Assembly: GCA_031267825.1 (NCBI GenBank)
Contig: JAIRYJ010000012.1
Span: 46,741 to 110,740 of the forward strand
Direction of reading: 5' to 3'
DNA: 64,000 nucleotides
DNA from: Bifidobacteriaceae bacterium
GTDB lineage: Bacteria; Actinomycetota; Actinomycetes; Actinomycetales; WQXJ01
Positions 57,076 to 64,000 of the stretch are shown here, in pieces. Made by a program: the position numbers and the translations under genes. Within the stretch, counting starts at the first letter, position 1. Each line of letters starts with the position of its first letter. Under the pieces are notes generated by a model. That model had not been told where the DNA came from. It did no database searches and saw only the letters and a program-made list of their open reading frames with translations.

Positions 57076-59205
57076 TCATAAGGCGGGGATTAGCCGGGCT
57101 AGCAGGTCAACTCCGTCGGTTGACAAGGCTGATTCTGGATGGCCTTGGAGCGAAGCGAAAGCCCGCCCGCGCAGCGCTATGACCTCATCGGTTCCGCGGC
57201 GCCGCACCAGGTCAAGGCTGGTTTCAAGCGGCGCGACGGCGGTGAAAGTGTTGTAGTAGCCGAGCGTCGTGGGTTGGCCGAACAAGTCGTCGGTCAGTTG
57301 TTCGCCTTGGTGTGGGCGGGTCAGTTGCCGCAGGTTAAGTCCAAGGTGGTGGGCCAGGATCTGGTGTGATAGGCAGACCGCCAGGAGAGGTTGGCCAGTC
57401 GCTAGACGTTGGACGATGACGTCGCGCAGTTTAGCGATCCGGGGTTCAGTACCGCTCGGATCGCCTGGGCCAGGACCGGCGATAACGAGGCTGTGATTAC
57501 CTGGTTGGTAATCCTTCCAGGAGACAACCTCAGCTCTAGCACCAAGGCGACGCAACAGGTGGGCCAGCATTTGAGAGAAATGATCGGCCGCGTCGACTAT
57601 GACCGCGCTGCGGCCGGCCAGCGGAGTTGAACCTGACACTTGGGGGCGGAGCCAGAATGAGGCCAGGCGTTCGTTGCGGTAGTGCAGTGTGGCTTGGACT
57701 GTGGGCGATTGCGCCACGTCGACTGGACTGGGGTGCGCCTCGGCGGTACCTGGTCCGCCAATGGACTGGGCCGAGGCCGCCTGGGCTGGTGTCGGCGGGG
57801 TGCTGCGCGGCGTGGCGGCGGCATCGGGCAGCGACAACTGGGCTGGAACCCCTAGGTCCGGCCCCACAACCGCGGGGACGGCATCGGGCGGCGACAACTT
57901 GGCTGGAACCGGCAGGGTGCTGCCCGGCGCGGTGGCAGCGTCAGGCAAGCTAGCTGGAGCCGAAGCGCCAATGGCGGCAAGGATCCCCGCCACCTTGGTG
58001 CGGGTCTCGGCCGCCTCGCCCGCTGGATCAGAATGGCGCACCAAAGTCGCGCCGGCCCCAACCGAAACGCTGCCATCAGGCGAAACATAGGCCGTGCGGA
58101 TCAGGATGGGCGAATCAAGGTCCCAGGTCGAACCGGGCCCAGGCTCGAACAACGCCATCACACCGGCGTAATAGCCACGCGGCCGGGCCTCACGGCGTTT
58201 AATCACCGCGCAAGCGTTTTCCATTGGCGCGCCGGTCACTGTTGGCGCGAACATGGTGCGACGCAGCACGTCACGCGGGTCGTATTCGGTCAGGCCCTCA
58301 AGCAAATATTCAGTGTGGGTCACTCGGCTCATCGGTTTGAGGTAAGGCCCGATCACCCGGCCGCCGGACGGGCAGATGGCGCTCATGAGTTTGAGTTCTT
58401 CATCAACCACCATGAAAAGCTCATCGACTTCTTTGGCGTCCGTCAGGAAACTGAGCATGCCTTCAACTGACGGCCCGGCCGGCGGGTGACGGTAGGTGCC
58501 GGAGATCGGGTTCATTGTCACCACGCCAGACTTGACTGACAGGTGACGTTCCGGGCTGGCGCCAGCCAAAGCCAGCCCATCGGTCCAGACCGCATAGGTC
58601 CAGTAGGCGCCTTGTTCGGCCCGCAGCAACGCGGCCAGCCAAGCCAGCACAGCTTGGCGTGGTGTGCCTCCGACCTGCCCGTGGAAGGACCGGTGCAGGA
58701 CAAAGTTGGCGCCCTCGCCCCGGCCGATGTCTTCCGCTATGACTGTTTTGACCTGTTCGGCATAGTCTTCATCCGATATGTCGAAGCCCGCCGGGCTGAA
58801 GGGCGGCGGGTTGGCGGGCAGGGCGGCCAGCAGGTCAGGCAGGGTGATGGTGTGGCGGCGGCGGGCGATCAGGCATCGTAGCGGCGCGCCGTCATCGACC
58901 ACGTCGAAGCCGCGTTCAGCGATCTGACGGAATGGCACCAGGGCTAGGACCGGGTCGGTTCGCAGTGGTATATCAGCGATCGCTGCCACGTCTTGGACGG
59001 GTCCGGTCAGGATTTCAGCGGTTTGAGAGTCGCCGCGCCGGATAATGGCGAAGCCCTCTGGGCCGGTTTGGCCGTCTGGGTGGTCAGCCGGGTTTGCCGG
59101 GCCGATGCCGCCGGGGCGTTTCCCGCCGCCGATCCCGTCTGGCGGCCAGGCGTCCTCCCAGGGCAGGGGCCCGGTTTGACCGGGCTGGCTTGGTTGGGCG
59201 GTCAC
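57076..59205 (-). CDS. PhzE-like chorismate-utilising enzyme (TrpE-TrpG fusion)
   Basis: This 709-residue fusion has a chorismate-binding domain at about 60-400 with NPISGTYRHP, then DEELKLMSAIC and APTVTGAPMENACAVIKR. The last motif is close to PhzE (2-amino-2-deoxyisochorismate synthase) and differs from the PxxTVSGAPK of classical TrpE. A ~110-residue Ala/Pro-rich linker with repeated LPDA units follows. The C-terminal class I glutamine amidotransferase (about 525-709) has nucleophile Cys in AVCLSHQ and GHPES with His and Glu. No other phenazine or tryptophan genes are in the window. The GTG start overlaps nadE by 4 nt (GTGA). It could make ADIC or anthranilate. Confidence 0.85.
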   Translation of the reverse strand: MTAQPSQPGQTGPLPWEDAWPPDGIGGGKRPGGIGPANPADHPDGQTGPEGFAIIRRGDSQTAEILTGPVQDVAAIADIPLRTDPVLALVPFRQIAERGFDVVDDGAPLRCLIARRRHTITLPDLLAALPANPPPFSPAGFDISDEDYAEQVKTVIAEDIGRGEGANFVLHRSFHGQVGGTPRQAVLAWLAALLRAEQGAYWTYAVWTDGLALAGASPERHLSVKSGVVTMNPISGTYRHPPAGPSVEGMLSFLTDAKEVDELFMVVDEELKLMSAICPSGGRVIGPYLKPMSRVTHTEYLLEGLTEYDPRDVLRRTMFAPTVTGAPMENACAVIKRREARPRGYYAGVMALFEPGPGSTWDLDSPILIRTAYVSPDGSVSVGAGATLVRHSDPAGEAAETRTKVAGILAAIGASAPASLPDAATAPGSTLPVPAKLSPPDAVPAVVGPDLGVPAQLSLPDAAATPRSTPPTPAQAASAQSIGGPGTAEAHPSPVDVAQSPTVQATLHYRNERLASFWLRPQVSGSTPLAGRSAVIVDAADHFSQMLAHLLRRLGARAEVVSWKDYQPGNHSLVIAGPGPGDPSGTEPRIAKLRDVIVQRLATGQPLLAVCLSHQILAHHLGLNLRQLTRPHQGEQLTDDLFGQPTTLGYYNTFTAVAPLETSLDLVRRRGTDEVIALRGRAFASLQGHPESALSTDGVDLLARLIPAL

Positions 59206-61436
59206 GAGTTGTCCGTCATTTCCGCCGCCTCCGGCTGAACTCCGGACTCGGCCTGGGGTTGGCCGCCGAACTCGGCCCGCAGCTGTGCGACTTGGTCAAG
59301 CCAAATCCGGGCCGACATGTCCGAAGGCTGACGCCAGTCACCCCGGGGTGATAAGGCCCCGCCGTTGACCACTTTCGGTCCGTTGGGCAGAGCTGACCGT
59401 TTGAACTGGGCCGCCCAGAAACGGCTGTAAAACACTTCCATCCAATGCAACAGTTCATCCAGCGAATAGCCGCCCCGGTCGCCCGGACTGACCGCATCGG
59501 GCCAAGCACCGCGCGCCGGATCCTGCCAGGCCTGACATAAACGGAGAAAAACTTGCCGTGGGCTGAGCCCAAACCGCAGCGTGTAATACAGCATGAAGTC
59601 ATGCAAGGCGTACGGCCCAATCGTGTCCTCAGTTGACTGGATTTGGCCGTCGGCTGTGGCCGGAACCAGTTCTGGGCTGATCTCCGTGCCGAGGATGGCT
59701 CGCAGAATCTGGCCAACATCTGGTGTGAACCGCCCAGACTGGATCACCCAGGCGATCAAATACTGGATCAACGTTTTCGGAACACCAGCGTTGACGTTGT
59801 AGTGCGACATCTGATCACCCACACCATAGGTGCACCAGCCGAGCGCCAGTTCCGACAAGTCACCCGTGCCGAGCACAATCCCGCCACGTTGGTTAGCTAT
59901 CCGGAACAGGTAATCAGTCCGCAGACCAGCCTGAACGTTCTCAAAGGTGATGTCATAAACCGGTTCGCCACGGCCCGCCGGGTGGCCAATATCTTGCAGC
60001 AGACGCTTAGCGGCCGGTTTGATGTCAATTTCTTCGAAAGTCACGCCCAAACTGGTGGCCAAGGACGTGGCGTTGGCTTTGGTGGCGCCGCTGGTGGCGA
60101 AACCCGGCAAAGTGAAAGCCAGAATGTCTGACCGTGGCCGCCCCAAGTCATCCATCGCGTTGGCCGCCACGATCAATGCCTGCGTCGAATCAAGACCACC
60201 CGACAGACCGATCACAATCTTGGGTTCACCGATCGCCCGCAAGCGTTGTATCAGCCCGCTAACTTGGATCGAATAAGCCTCGTAGCAGTCCTGACCAAGC
60301 CGCTGCGGATCGTCCGGCACAAACGGGAAACGAGCGATCATCCGCCGCAAAGCGGTCTGCCCGGTTCCGCCCAGGCTTCCCCCAGCCCCAGAGGGGCTCC
60401 CAGCGGGAGACGGGTTGGCCGCACCAGCGGGCGGGTCAACCGTTGTGCTGCTGGACCGCGGTAACTGGACCGCCACCCGGCGGAACGAGTCAACCAGATC
60501 AGGATGTGCCAAACGGTTGTCGTCAAAGGTTCCTTGACGCAACCGGTCTTGGCGGATTACCGCCAGGTCGGATTCGGCCAGAGTTGTGACCGCCCGGCCG
60601 GAAAACCGTGGACCCTGGGCTAGAACTTCACCCCGTTCACAGATCATGGTTTGCCCATCCCAGCTCAGGTCAGTTGACGATTCACCCGAACCACTGGCGG
60701 CATAAACATAGGTGCAGATCAGCTTGTTGCTCTGGGCGGCGGCCAAGGCTTGGCGCTGACGCGCCTTGGCCACTGTGATTGGGCTGCCAGAAATGTTGGC
60801 GATTATCTCCGCGCCCGCTAACGCGGCGCTAGCTGATGGGCTGAGCGGCACCCAGAGGTCCTCACAGATCTCGACCCCAAGACAGAAACCACTGACCACC
60901 GCCGAACCGGCCTGCGGGCTGGTGGCCTGGGGGGCGGCATCGGACAAACGAATATCGAAAAGCTGGCGCGGCGAAACCAAAACCGATTGCCCCGCCACCT
61001 GGCTCCAAGCTTCCACACCAACGCCAGCGGCGAACTGGCGGCGCTCGTAGAACTCGCGGTAGTTGGGCAGATAGGACTTCGGCAGTGCGCCCAAGATCTG
61101 GCCTCCGGCCAGCACAATGGCGCAGTTGTAGAGCCGGTGGCCGACCACTAACGGAGCGCCCACCACGATCGCGGCTGGTAGTTGAGCGGTGGCTTGGGCT
61201 AGCTCGCTTAGGGCTCGGTCAACCGCGTCGAGCAGCGCGTTCTGCATGAAGACGTCATCTAGCGAATAGCCGCTCAGGGCCAGTTCGGGGAACACCACCA
61301 GGTGGGCGCCGTCCAATGCCGCCTGGGCGGCTTGGGCCGCGATCTTCTTGGCGTTGGCTGATGGGTCGGCCAAGGTGACTGGTAGTGAACAGGCCGCCAC
61401 ACGGGCAAATCCGGCATCGGCCGCTTTTGCGATCAT
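59202..61436 (-). CDS. nadE: Glutamine-dependent NAD+ synthetase
   Basis: This 744-residue two-domain enzyme amidates nicotinic acid adenine dinucleotide to NAD. The N-terminal nitrilase-like glutaminase has catalytic Glu in FPELALSGYSLDD, Lys in LPKSYLPNYREF and Cys in GVEICEDLW. The synthetase domain has the PP-loop GLSGGLDSTQAL near 413-424, and LGTGDLSELALGWCTYG. A linker at about 320-350 is Gly/Ser/Pro-rich (SPAGSPSGAGGSLGGTG), and the last ~25 residues are a Gln/Glu/Ala-rich tail. The ATG at 61436 has only a weak Shine-Dalgarno. Length is a little above that of mycobacterial NadE (~680). Confidence 0.96.
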   Translation of the reverse strand: MIAKAADAGFARVAACSLPVTLADPSANAKKIAAQAAQAALDGAHLVVFPELALSGYSLDDVFMQNALLDAVDRALSELAQATAQLPAAIVVGAPLVVGHRLYNCAIVLAGGQILGALPKSYLPNYREFYERRQFAAGVGVEAWSQVAGQSVLVSPRQLFDIRLSDAAPQATSPQAGSAVVSGFCLGVEICEDLWVPLSPSASAALAGAEIIANISGSPITVAKARQRQALAAAQSNKLICTYVYAASGSGESSTDLSWDGQTMICERGEVLAQGPRFSGRAVTTLAESDLAVIRQDRLRQGTFDDNRLAHPDLVDSFRRVAVQLPRSSSTTVDPPAGAANPSPAGSPSGAGGSLGGTGQTALRRMIARFPFVPDDPQRLGQDCYEAYSIQVSGLIQRLRAIGEPKIVIGLSGGLDSTQALIVAANAMDDLGRPRSDILAFTLPGFATSGATKANATSLATSLGVTFEEIDIKPAAKRLLQDIGHPAGRGEPVYDITFENVQAGLRTDYLFRIANQRGGIVLGTGDLSELALGWCTYGVGDQMSHYNVNAGVPKTLIQYLIAWVIQSGRFTPDVGQILRAILGTEISPELVPATADGQIQSTEDTIGPYALHDFMLYYTLRFGLSPRQVFLRLCQAWQDPARGAWPDAVSPGDRGGYSLDELLHWMEVFYSRFWAAQFKRSALPNGPKVVNGGALSPRGDWRQPSDMSARIWLDQVAQLRAEFGGQPQAESGVQPEAAEMTDNS

Positions 61437-61492
61437 CCGTCAATTGTTCCAGCTAGGCGACGAGCTGGTGGCAGGCTGGTGGCGGCTGGTTG

Positions 61493-61575
61493 CGGATACC
61501 TCGACGTTGAACCAAACGAAAACTAATTCCCCGGAGGAATTAGTTGCTCGATAGTTTGATGTCGATATAAGTTAA
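61493..61575. repeat. Duplicated sequence, copy 1, with hairpin
   Basis: This ~80-bp stretch matches 63353-63449. It starts CGGATACCTCGACG and contains a 10-bp inverted repeat AACTAATTCC/GGAATTAGTT around CCGGA (61521-61545). On the minus strand the codons ACTTATATCGACATCAAACT can be read as the tail of a protein, LTYIDIKLSSN and stop, out of frame with the DUF4279 gene just upstream. It may be a terminator or the leftover 3' end of an older gene. Confidence 0.75.
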
Positions 61576-62045
61576 GTTATCTGGGCCTGCTGGTGTTTCC
61601 ACTCGGCGCGTTCGCGTTCCGCCCATTCCTCGCCCAGCCACAGGTAGAAGTCAAAGGCAATCCAGAGATCGAGCCTTTCAATCAACGCCAGAAACCCCGG
61701 CGATAGACGAAACAGCGGCATCCGGCCGTCTTCTGAGTTGACCACAATCTTGAAATACCCAGACAGTCCATGGTCCTGGCGATATTCTTTGATCAAGTCA
61801 CCCAGCTCTTCCAACAGCCGTTGCATCGGTTCAAGCCACTCCATCAAATCTGGAACCACCGAACCAGCCGGAGCATCTGATGTCATGAACCGCTCGATAG
61901 TCCAACTCTCGCTACCTACCGGATAATGGGGCGGCTTGCACTCCCACACCCGGCGCCTAGTCGAAACCAACCCGGTCGCAGCTTCAAGCTCAGCGAAATC
62001 TATCAGTCCACCCTCCACCCCGAACTCGGCCCTGACTCTTATCAC
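61572..62045 (-). CDS. DUF4279-like protein (candidate immunity protein)
   Basis: This 157-residue soluble protein has the layout of DUF4279. It opens with beta-strand FGVEGG, then DFAELEAATGLVSTRR, then the conserved SWTIERF, and a helical part LLEELGDLIKEYR. A strand YFKIVVN, then LFRLSPGFLALIERLDLWIAFDFYLW, closes the domain. DUF4279 proteins often accompany polymorphic toxins as immunity proteins, but many are simply uncharacterised. The GTG start overlaps the 421-residue gene upstream (GTGA), so they are co-translated. The nearby Rhs fragment supports an immunity role. Confidence 0.65.
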   Translation of the reverse strand: MIRVRAEFGVEGGLIDFAELEAATGLVSTRRRVWECKPPHYPVGSESWTIERFMTSDAPAGSVVPDLMEWLEPMQRLLEELGDLIKEYRQDHGLSGYFKIVVNSEDGRMPLFRLSPGFLALIERLDLWIAFDFYLWLGEEWAERERAEWKHQQAQIT

Positions 62046-63307
62046 TGCGGCACACCTCCAGCCACATTCCCAAGCTCATCGACTGGCCCAGACCAAACCG
62101 TGTCTACGCCTTTGACACCAAAATCATCAGTGCAAGCCCATCCGATCAGCTCAGGTGCTTCGGCGAACCAGAAAGGCCAAAAGACACACTCAAGCGCCTC
62201 CGGACACATCACACTGAACCCGTCCAACCCGCGCTCATCGTTGCGTTGCCGCAAATAGAGATACGCCCGTTTCTTAGCCCACACTTCCAACGCCCTCTTA
62301 TTGGCATCCGGACTCAACACCGGCCAAACACCAAAGTGCGCTTGCCCGCCAACCATCCCATCACTCTCACTGGCTATCCCATCAGCAACACCACCAGTAC
62401 CCGGAACCTCACCAGCTAGCCCGTCAGCTAGCGTGCCGGTCTGACCAGACAGAATGTAAGCCCTCTCCTCAGGGGCGAATCTAGCCACAAGCCCAGGACT
62501 GAACACCCGGCCGGTCACATCCACCGCCAACCCTGGCAACTCATCAGCGAACCCCACCACCACATAAGGATCAGCCGCCGCCTCAGCGAAATCAAATTGC
62601 CAACCAGAATCAGCGAACAGATACGAATAGCCACGACGGGTCACAGCCCGGCCAGCCCAACGATGCGACCCAACCTCAACCAAAGCCTGTGCCTCCGCCA
62701 AGCGCATCTGCGTCCGACGGACAGCAACGAAGCCACCATACGGCGCATCGATACTTGTCCCGGCCACCAAGATCGTGTCCCGAGGCGAGTAATGCCTAAC
62801 CCGCTCGGGCCACCTAACTGGCGGCGCGGCATCGTCTTCTAGTTCTGAATCATCTTCCACCAGCGGAGCGGTAGCGGCCTTTAGCCGGAACTCTGCCCCA
62901 AGACGAGCCGCCAAACCCACAAAATCTGTTGTAAGGAACGTCACAGGCACAGACTCGTCAGGCGAATCGGCCGTCACCCGGAAGAAAGTCCGCGCCCCAA
63001 CCGACCGGCAATAAGTGGCCAACACATCGACCCGTGGCCGGAGCGCCAGGTCAAGCGGACCCAGCAACATGCTCACCTCGCGGAAACCGTCCCCGCTACC
63101 ATCCGCGCCGTAACCGGCACCGGCCTCCACCACAGATAAATCACCTGAAACAGCTAACACCCACTGATCGCACAGCCCAACGCCACCACCAAACGCGACC
63201 GCAGACCGGCGGACCAGTGTGGGTTCCACCCCAGCGGCCCGCGCCACTTCGTCAAAGTCAAGTCCGGCGGCCTCAACCACAAACTCCGCTGTCGTCATCA
63301 ACGCCAC
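62042..63307 (-). CDS. Hypothetical protein, 421 residues, in Rhs-associated cluster
   Basis: I do not recognise a family. The protein is acidic, has no signal peptide or membrane segment, and is rich in Val, Ala, Gly and Trp. The first ~150 residues read like an alpha/beta domain. A middle acidic stretch (EDDSELEDDAAPP) and a Gly/Asp-rich stretch (about 295-325) separate it from a C-terminal part rich in aromatic residues (CVFWPFWFAEAPELIGW). The start is GTG 63307, or ATG 63298 three codons later. It is coupled to the DUF4279 gene. From position downstream of an Rhs gene it could be an immunity or orphan cassette protein. Confidence 0.6.
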   Translation of the reverse strand: MALMTTAEFVVEAAGLDFDEVARAAGVEPTLVRRSAVAFGGGVGLCDQWVLAVSGDLSVVEAGAGYGADGSGDGFREVSMLLGPLDLALRPRVDVLATYCRSVGARTFFRVTADSPDESVPVTFLTTDFVGLAARLGAEFRLKAATAPLVEDDSELEDDAAPPVRWPERVRHYSPRDTILVAGTSIDAPYGGFVAVRRTQMRLAEAQALVEVGSHRWAGRAVTRRGYSYLFADSGWQFDFAEAAADPYVVVGFADELPGLAVDVTGRVFSPGLVARFAPEERAYILSGQTGTLADGLAGEVPGTGGVADGIASESDGMVGGQAHFGVWPVLSPDANKRALEVWAKKRAYLYLRQRNDERGLDGFSVMCPEALECVFWPFWFAEAPELIGWACTDDFGVKGVDTVWSGPVDELGNVAGGVPQ

Positions 63308-63352
63308 AGCAAGACCCTATCCCCCGCCTTCCACTGGCGTCAGACGTGACGA

Positions 63353-63449
63353 CGGATACCTCGACGCCGAAGCATCGTGCAATTAACTCCCCGGAGGAAT
63401 TAGTTGCTCGACAGTTTGACTTCAAGTTTGACGTCAAGATAGGTCAAAG
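63353..63449. repeat. Duplicated sequence, copy 2
   Basis: This is the second copy of the sequence at 61493-61575, aligned at an offset of 1860 bp over the first ~68 bases. It then carries a 12-bp internal duplication (TTTGACTTCAAG/TTTGACGTCAAG). Its left hairpin arm has diverged (AATTAACTCC). On the minus strand it reads LTYLDVKLEVKLSSN and stop, closely matching copy 1. It lies immediately downstream of the DUF2283 gene. Confidence 0.75.
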
Positions 63450-63489
63450 TGTCACCCGGACAGGCCCGTCATCCTTGTCTCAAAAGCGC

Positions 63490-63756
63490 TCAGGCCTCCG
63501 GCGTTCCCTGCTGCCACCAGTCGGCGTGGAAGGGCGGAGGCTCAGCTCCCGCCAACAGCGGGCCTGGGAGAACCTCGGTAGCATTCAGTACTTCGAGGCC
63601 AAGAAGCCGACCAGCGGCGTCAAAATCAAGATTTATCTCGCTACCGCCTGGGGTCAGTATGGAACGCACGGTGGTCTTCACCTCGCCCCCACCTATTGGC
63701 GTGTCGCCCAACGCTATGTATGCGGCATCGACCTCACTGTCGAAACTCACGCGCAC
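63490..63756 (-). CDS. DUF2283 protein (candidate antitoxin/immunity)
   Basis: This 88-residue protein begins RVSFDSEVDAAYIALGD and continues with INLDFDAAGRLLGLEVLNATEVLPG. Both segments are diagnostic for DUF2283, a small family often encoded next to DUF4258 toxins. The C-terminal ~20 residues extend beyond the domain. The start is GTG 63756 with GGTGAG three bases upstream. The stop of a broken toxin frame ends 9 bases before it. An antitoxin role is inferred from the family's usual pairing and from that neighbour. Confidence 0.8.
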   Translation of the reverse strand: MRVSFDSEVDAAYIALGDTPIGGGEVKTTVRSILTPGGSEINLDFDAAGRLLGLEVLNATEVLPGPLLAGAEPPPFHADWWQQGTPEA

Positions 63757-63765
63757 GATCTCACC

Positions 63766-63872
63766 CTATCCCTTCGTCACAGTGATCACTTTGCCAGTCT
63801 TGTTGTTGACAACTACACGGATCAGACTGCGGCCTTGCCCCAAAAATATACACGGTGGTGCGCTTCCACTCA
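63766..63872 (-). pseudogene. Frameshifted remnant of an Rhs C-terminal toxin (DUF4258-like end)
   Basis: Downstream of the Rhs stop, one frame reads WKRTTVYIFG and the next reads GQGRSLIRVVVNNKTGKVIT and ends with VTKG and a stop (63766-63768). The two join if one G is removed from the GGGG run after the T5 tract (about 63843-63851). The RVVVNxxTGKVITV ending is typical of DUF4258 toxins. Only about 35 residues remain, so the toxin is both truncated and frameshifted. It directly precedes the DUF2283 gene. Confidence 0.6.
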
Positions 63873-64000
63873 GAACTCGGGCTTCGACACCTGCCCATTC
63901 GGTCCATACTCGTATGACGTGACACCGCCGAGCGGATTCGTGATAGAGGTAAGCAGTCCGCGCGGATCGTAGGCATAAGCTGTACGCACATCCGAACTGG
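63870..64000 (-). CDS. Partial Rhs/YD-repeat protein (C-terminal end only)
   Basis: The frame enters from the right edge and reads YAYDPRGLLTSITNPLGG, then VTSYEYGPNGQV, which are YD repeats of the Rhs/teneurin family. It stops at 63870-63872 shortly after. No toxin domain follows in frame. The main part of the gene lies outside the window. Rhs proteins form a shell that carries a variable C-terminal toxin. Here the tail has been lost or broken, so this copy appears inactive unless an alternative end exists. Confidence 0.75.
   Translation of the reverse strand, partial: SSDVRTAYAYDPRGLLTSITNPLGGVTSYEYGPNGQVSKPEF

Noticed and set aside
57076..59205. Ordinary anthranilate synthase TrpE-TrpG
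   Set aside because: The chorismate-site motif reads TVTGAPMENAC, closer to PhzE-type enzymes, and no other trp genes are nearby. I kept the broader call.
63034..63972. 312-residue plus-strand open frame crossing the right-edge genes
   Set aside because: It lies antisense to the 421-residue gene, the repeat, DUF2283 and the toxin remnant, all of which have better support from domains and overlaps.

Overview
The window looks like chromosomal DNA of an actinobacterium with moderately high GC. The evidence is frequent GTG starts, dense ATGA/GTGA translational overlaps, a conservon-type signalling cluster (histidine-kinase-like protein, roadblock, DUF742 and small GTPase), and the gene order enolase, FtsB/DivIC-like protein, DUF501, Ppx/GppA. 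I cannot assign a genus. Almost every gene is on the minus strand; the one clear plus-strand gene is a sensor kinase at 21007-22998.

Layout by position. (1) 281-20176: a type IV pilus locus. The major prepilin (pilA) has its own promoter and leader. Downstream lies what appears to be one 15-gene operon, read from 19443 to 281: two prepilin-like proteins, a large minor-pilin-like protein, prepilin peptidase, PilM, PilN, PilO, a secreted RCC1-like propeller, a four-gene conservon, a PAS/coiled-coil sensor, PilB, PilT and PilC. (2) 21007-26664: a membrane histidine kinase with large low-complexity inserts, a secreted CAP-domain/VCBS-repeat protein, and an OmpR-type response regulator. (3) 27017-42271: one 5084-residue repetitive surface protein, about a quarter of the window, with an internal 4.1 kb block of clearly different codon usage. 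(4) 42619-46679: a tRNA gene with a UAA anticodon but a short variable loop, then Ppx/GppA, DUF501, FtsB/DivIC-like protein and enolase. (5) 46898-56928: a nucleoside uptake and salvage operon (BmpA lipoprotein, ABC ATPase, two permeases, cytidine deaminase, thymidine phosphorylase), followed by deoxyribose-phosphate aldolase and a phospho-sugar mutase. (6) 57076-61436: a PhzE-like TrpE-TrpG fusion coupled to glutamine-dependent NAD synthetase. (7) 61437-64000: a degenerate Rhs/polymorphic-toxin tail with a broken toxin remnant, DUF2283 and DUF4279 candidate immunity genes, an unknown 421-residue protein, and a duplicated hairpin-bearing sequence.

The most interesting system is the pilus operon with an embedded MglA/MglB-like GTPase switch (GTPase, roadblock, DUF742, kinase-like scaffold, PAS sensor). 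It suggests that pilus extension and retraction may be controlled by a small-GTPase module, by analogy with polarity control in Myxococcus. Other notable signals are the recombinant block in the giant adhesin, an over-represented 11-mer (CGGCATCGTCC, eight exact copies on both strands), and the Rhs graveyard at the right edge.

All functional calls come from reading motifs and context by eye. No database search was run.
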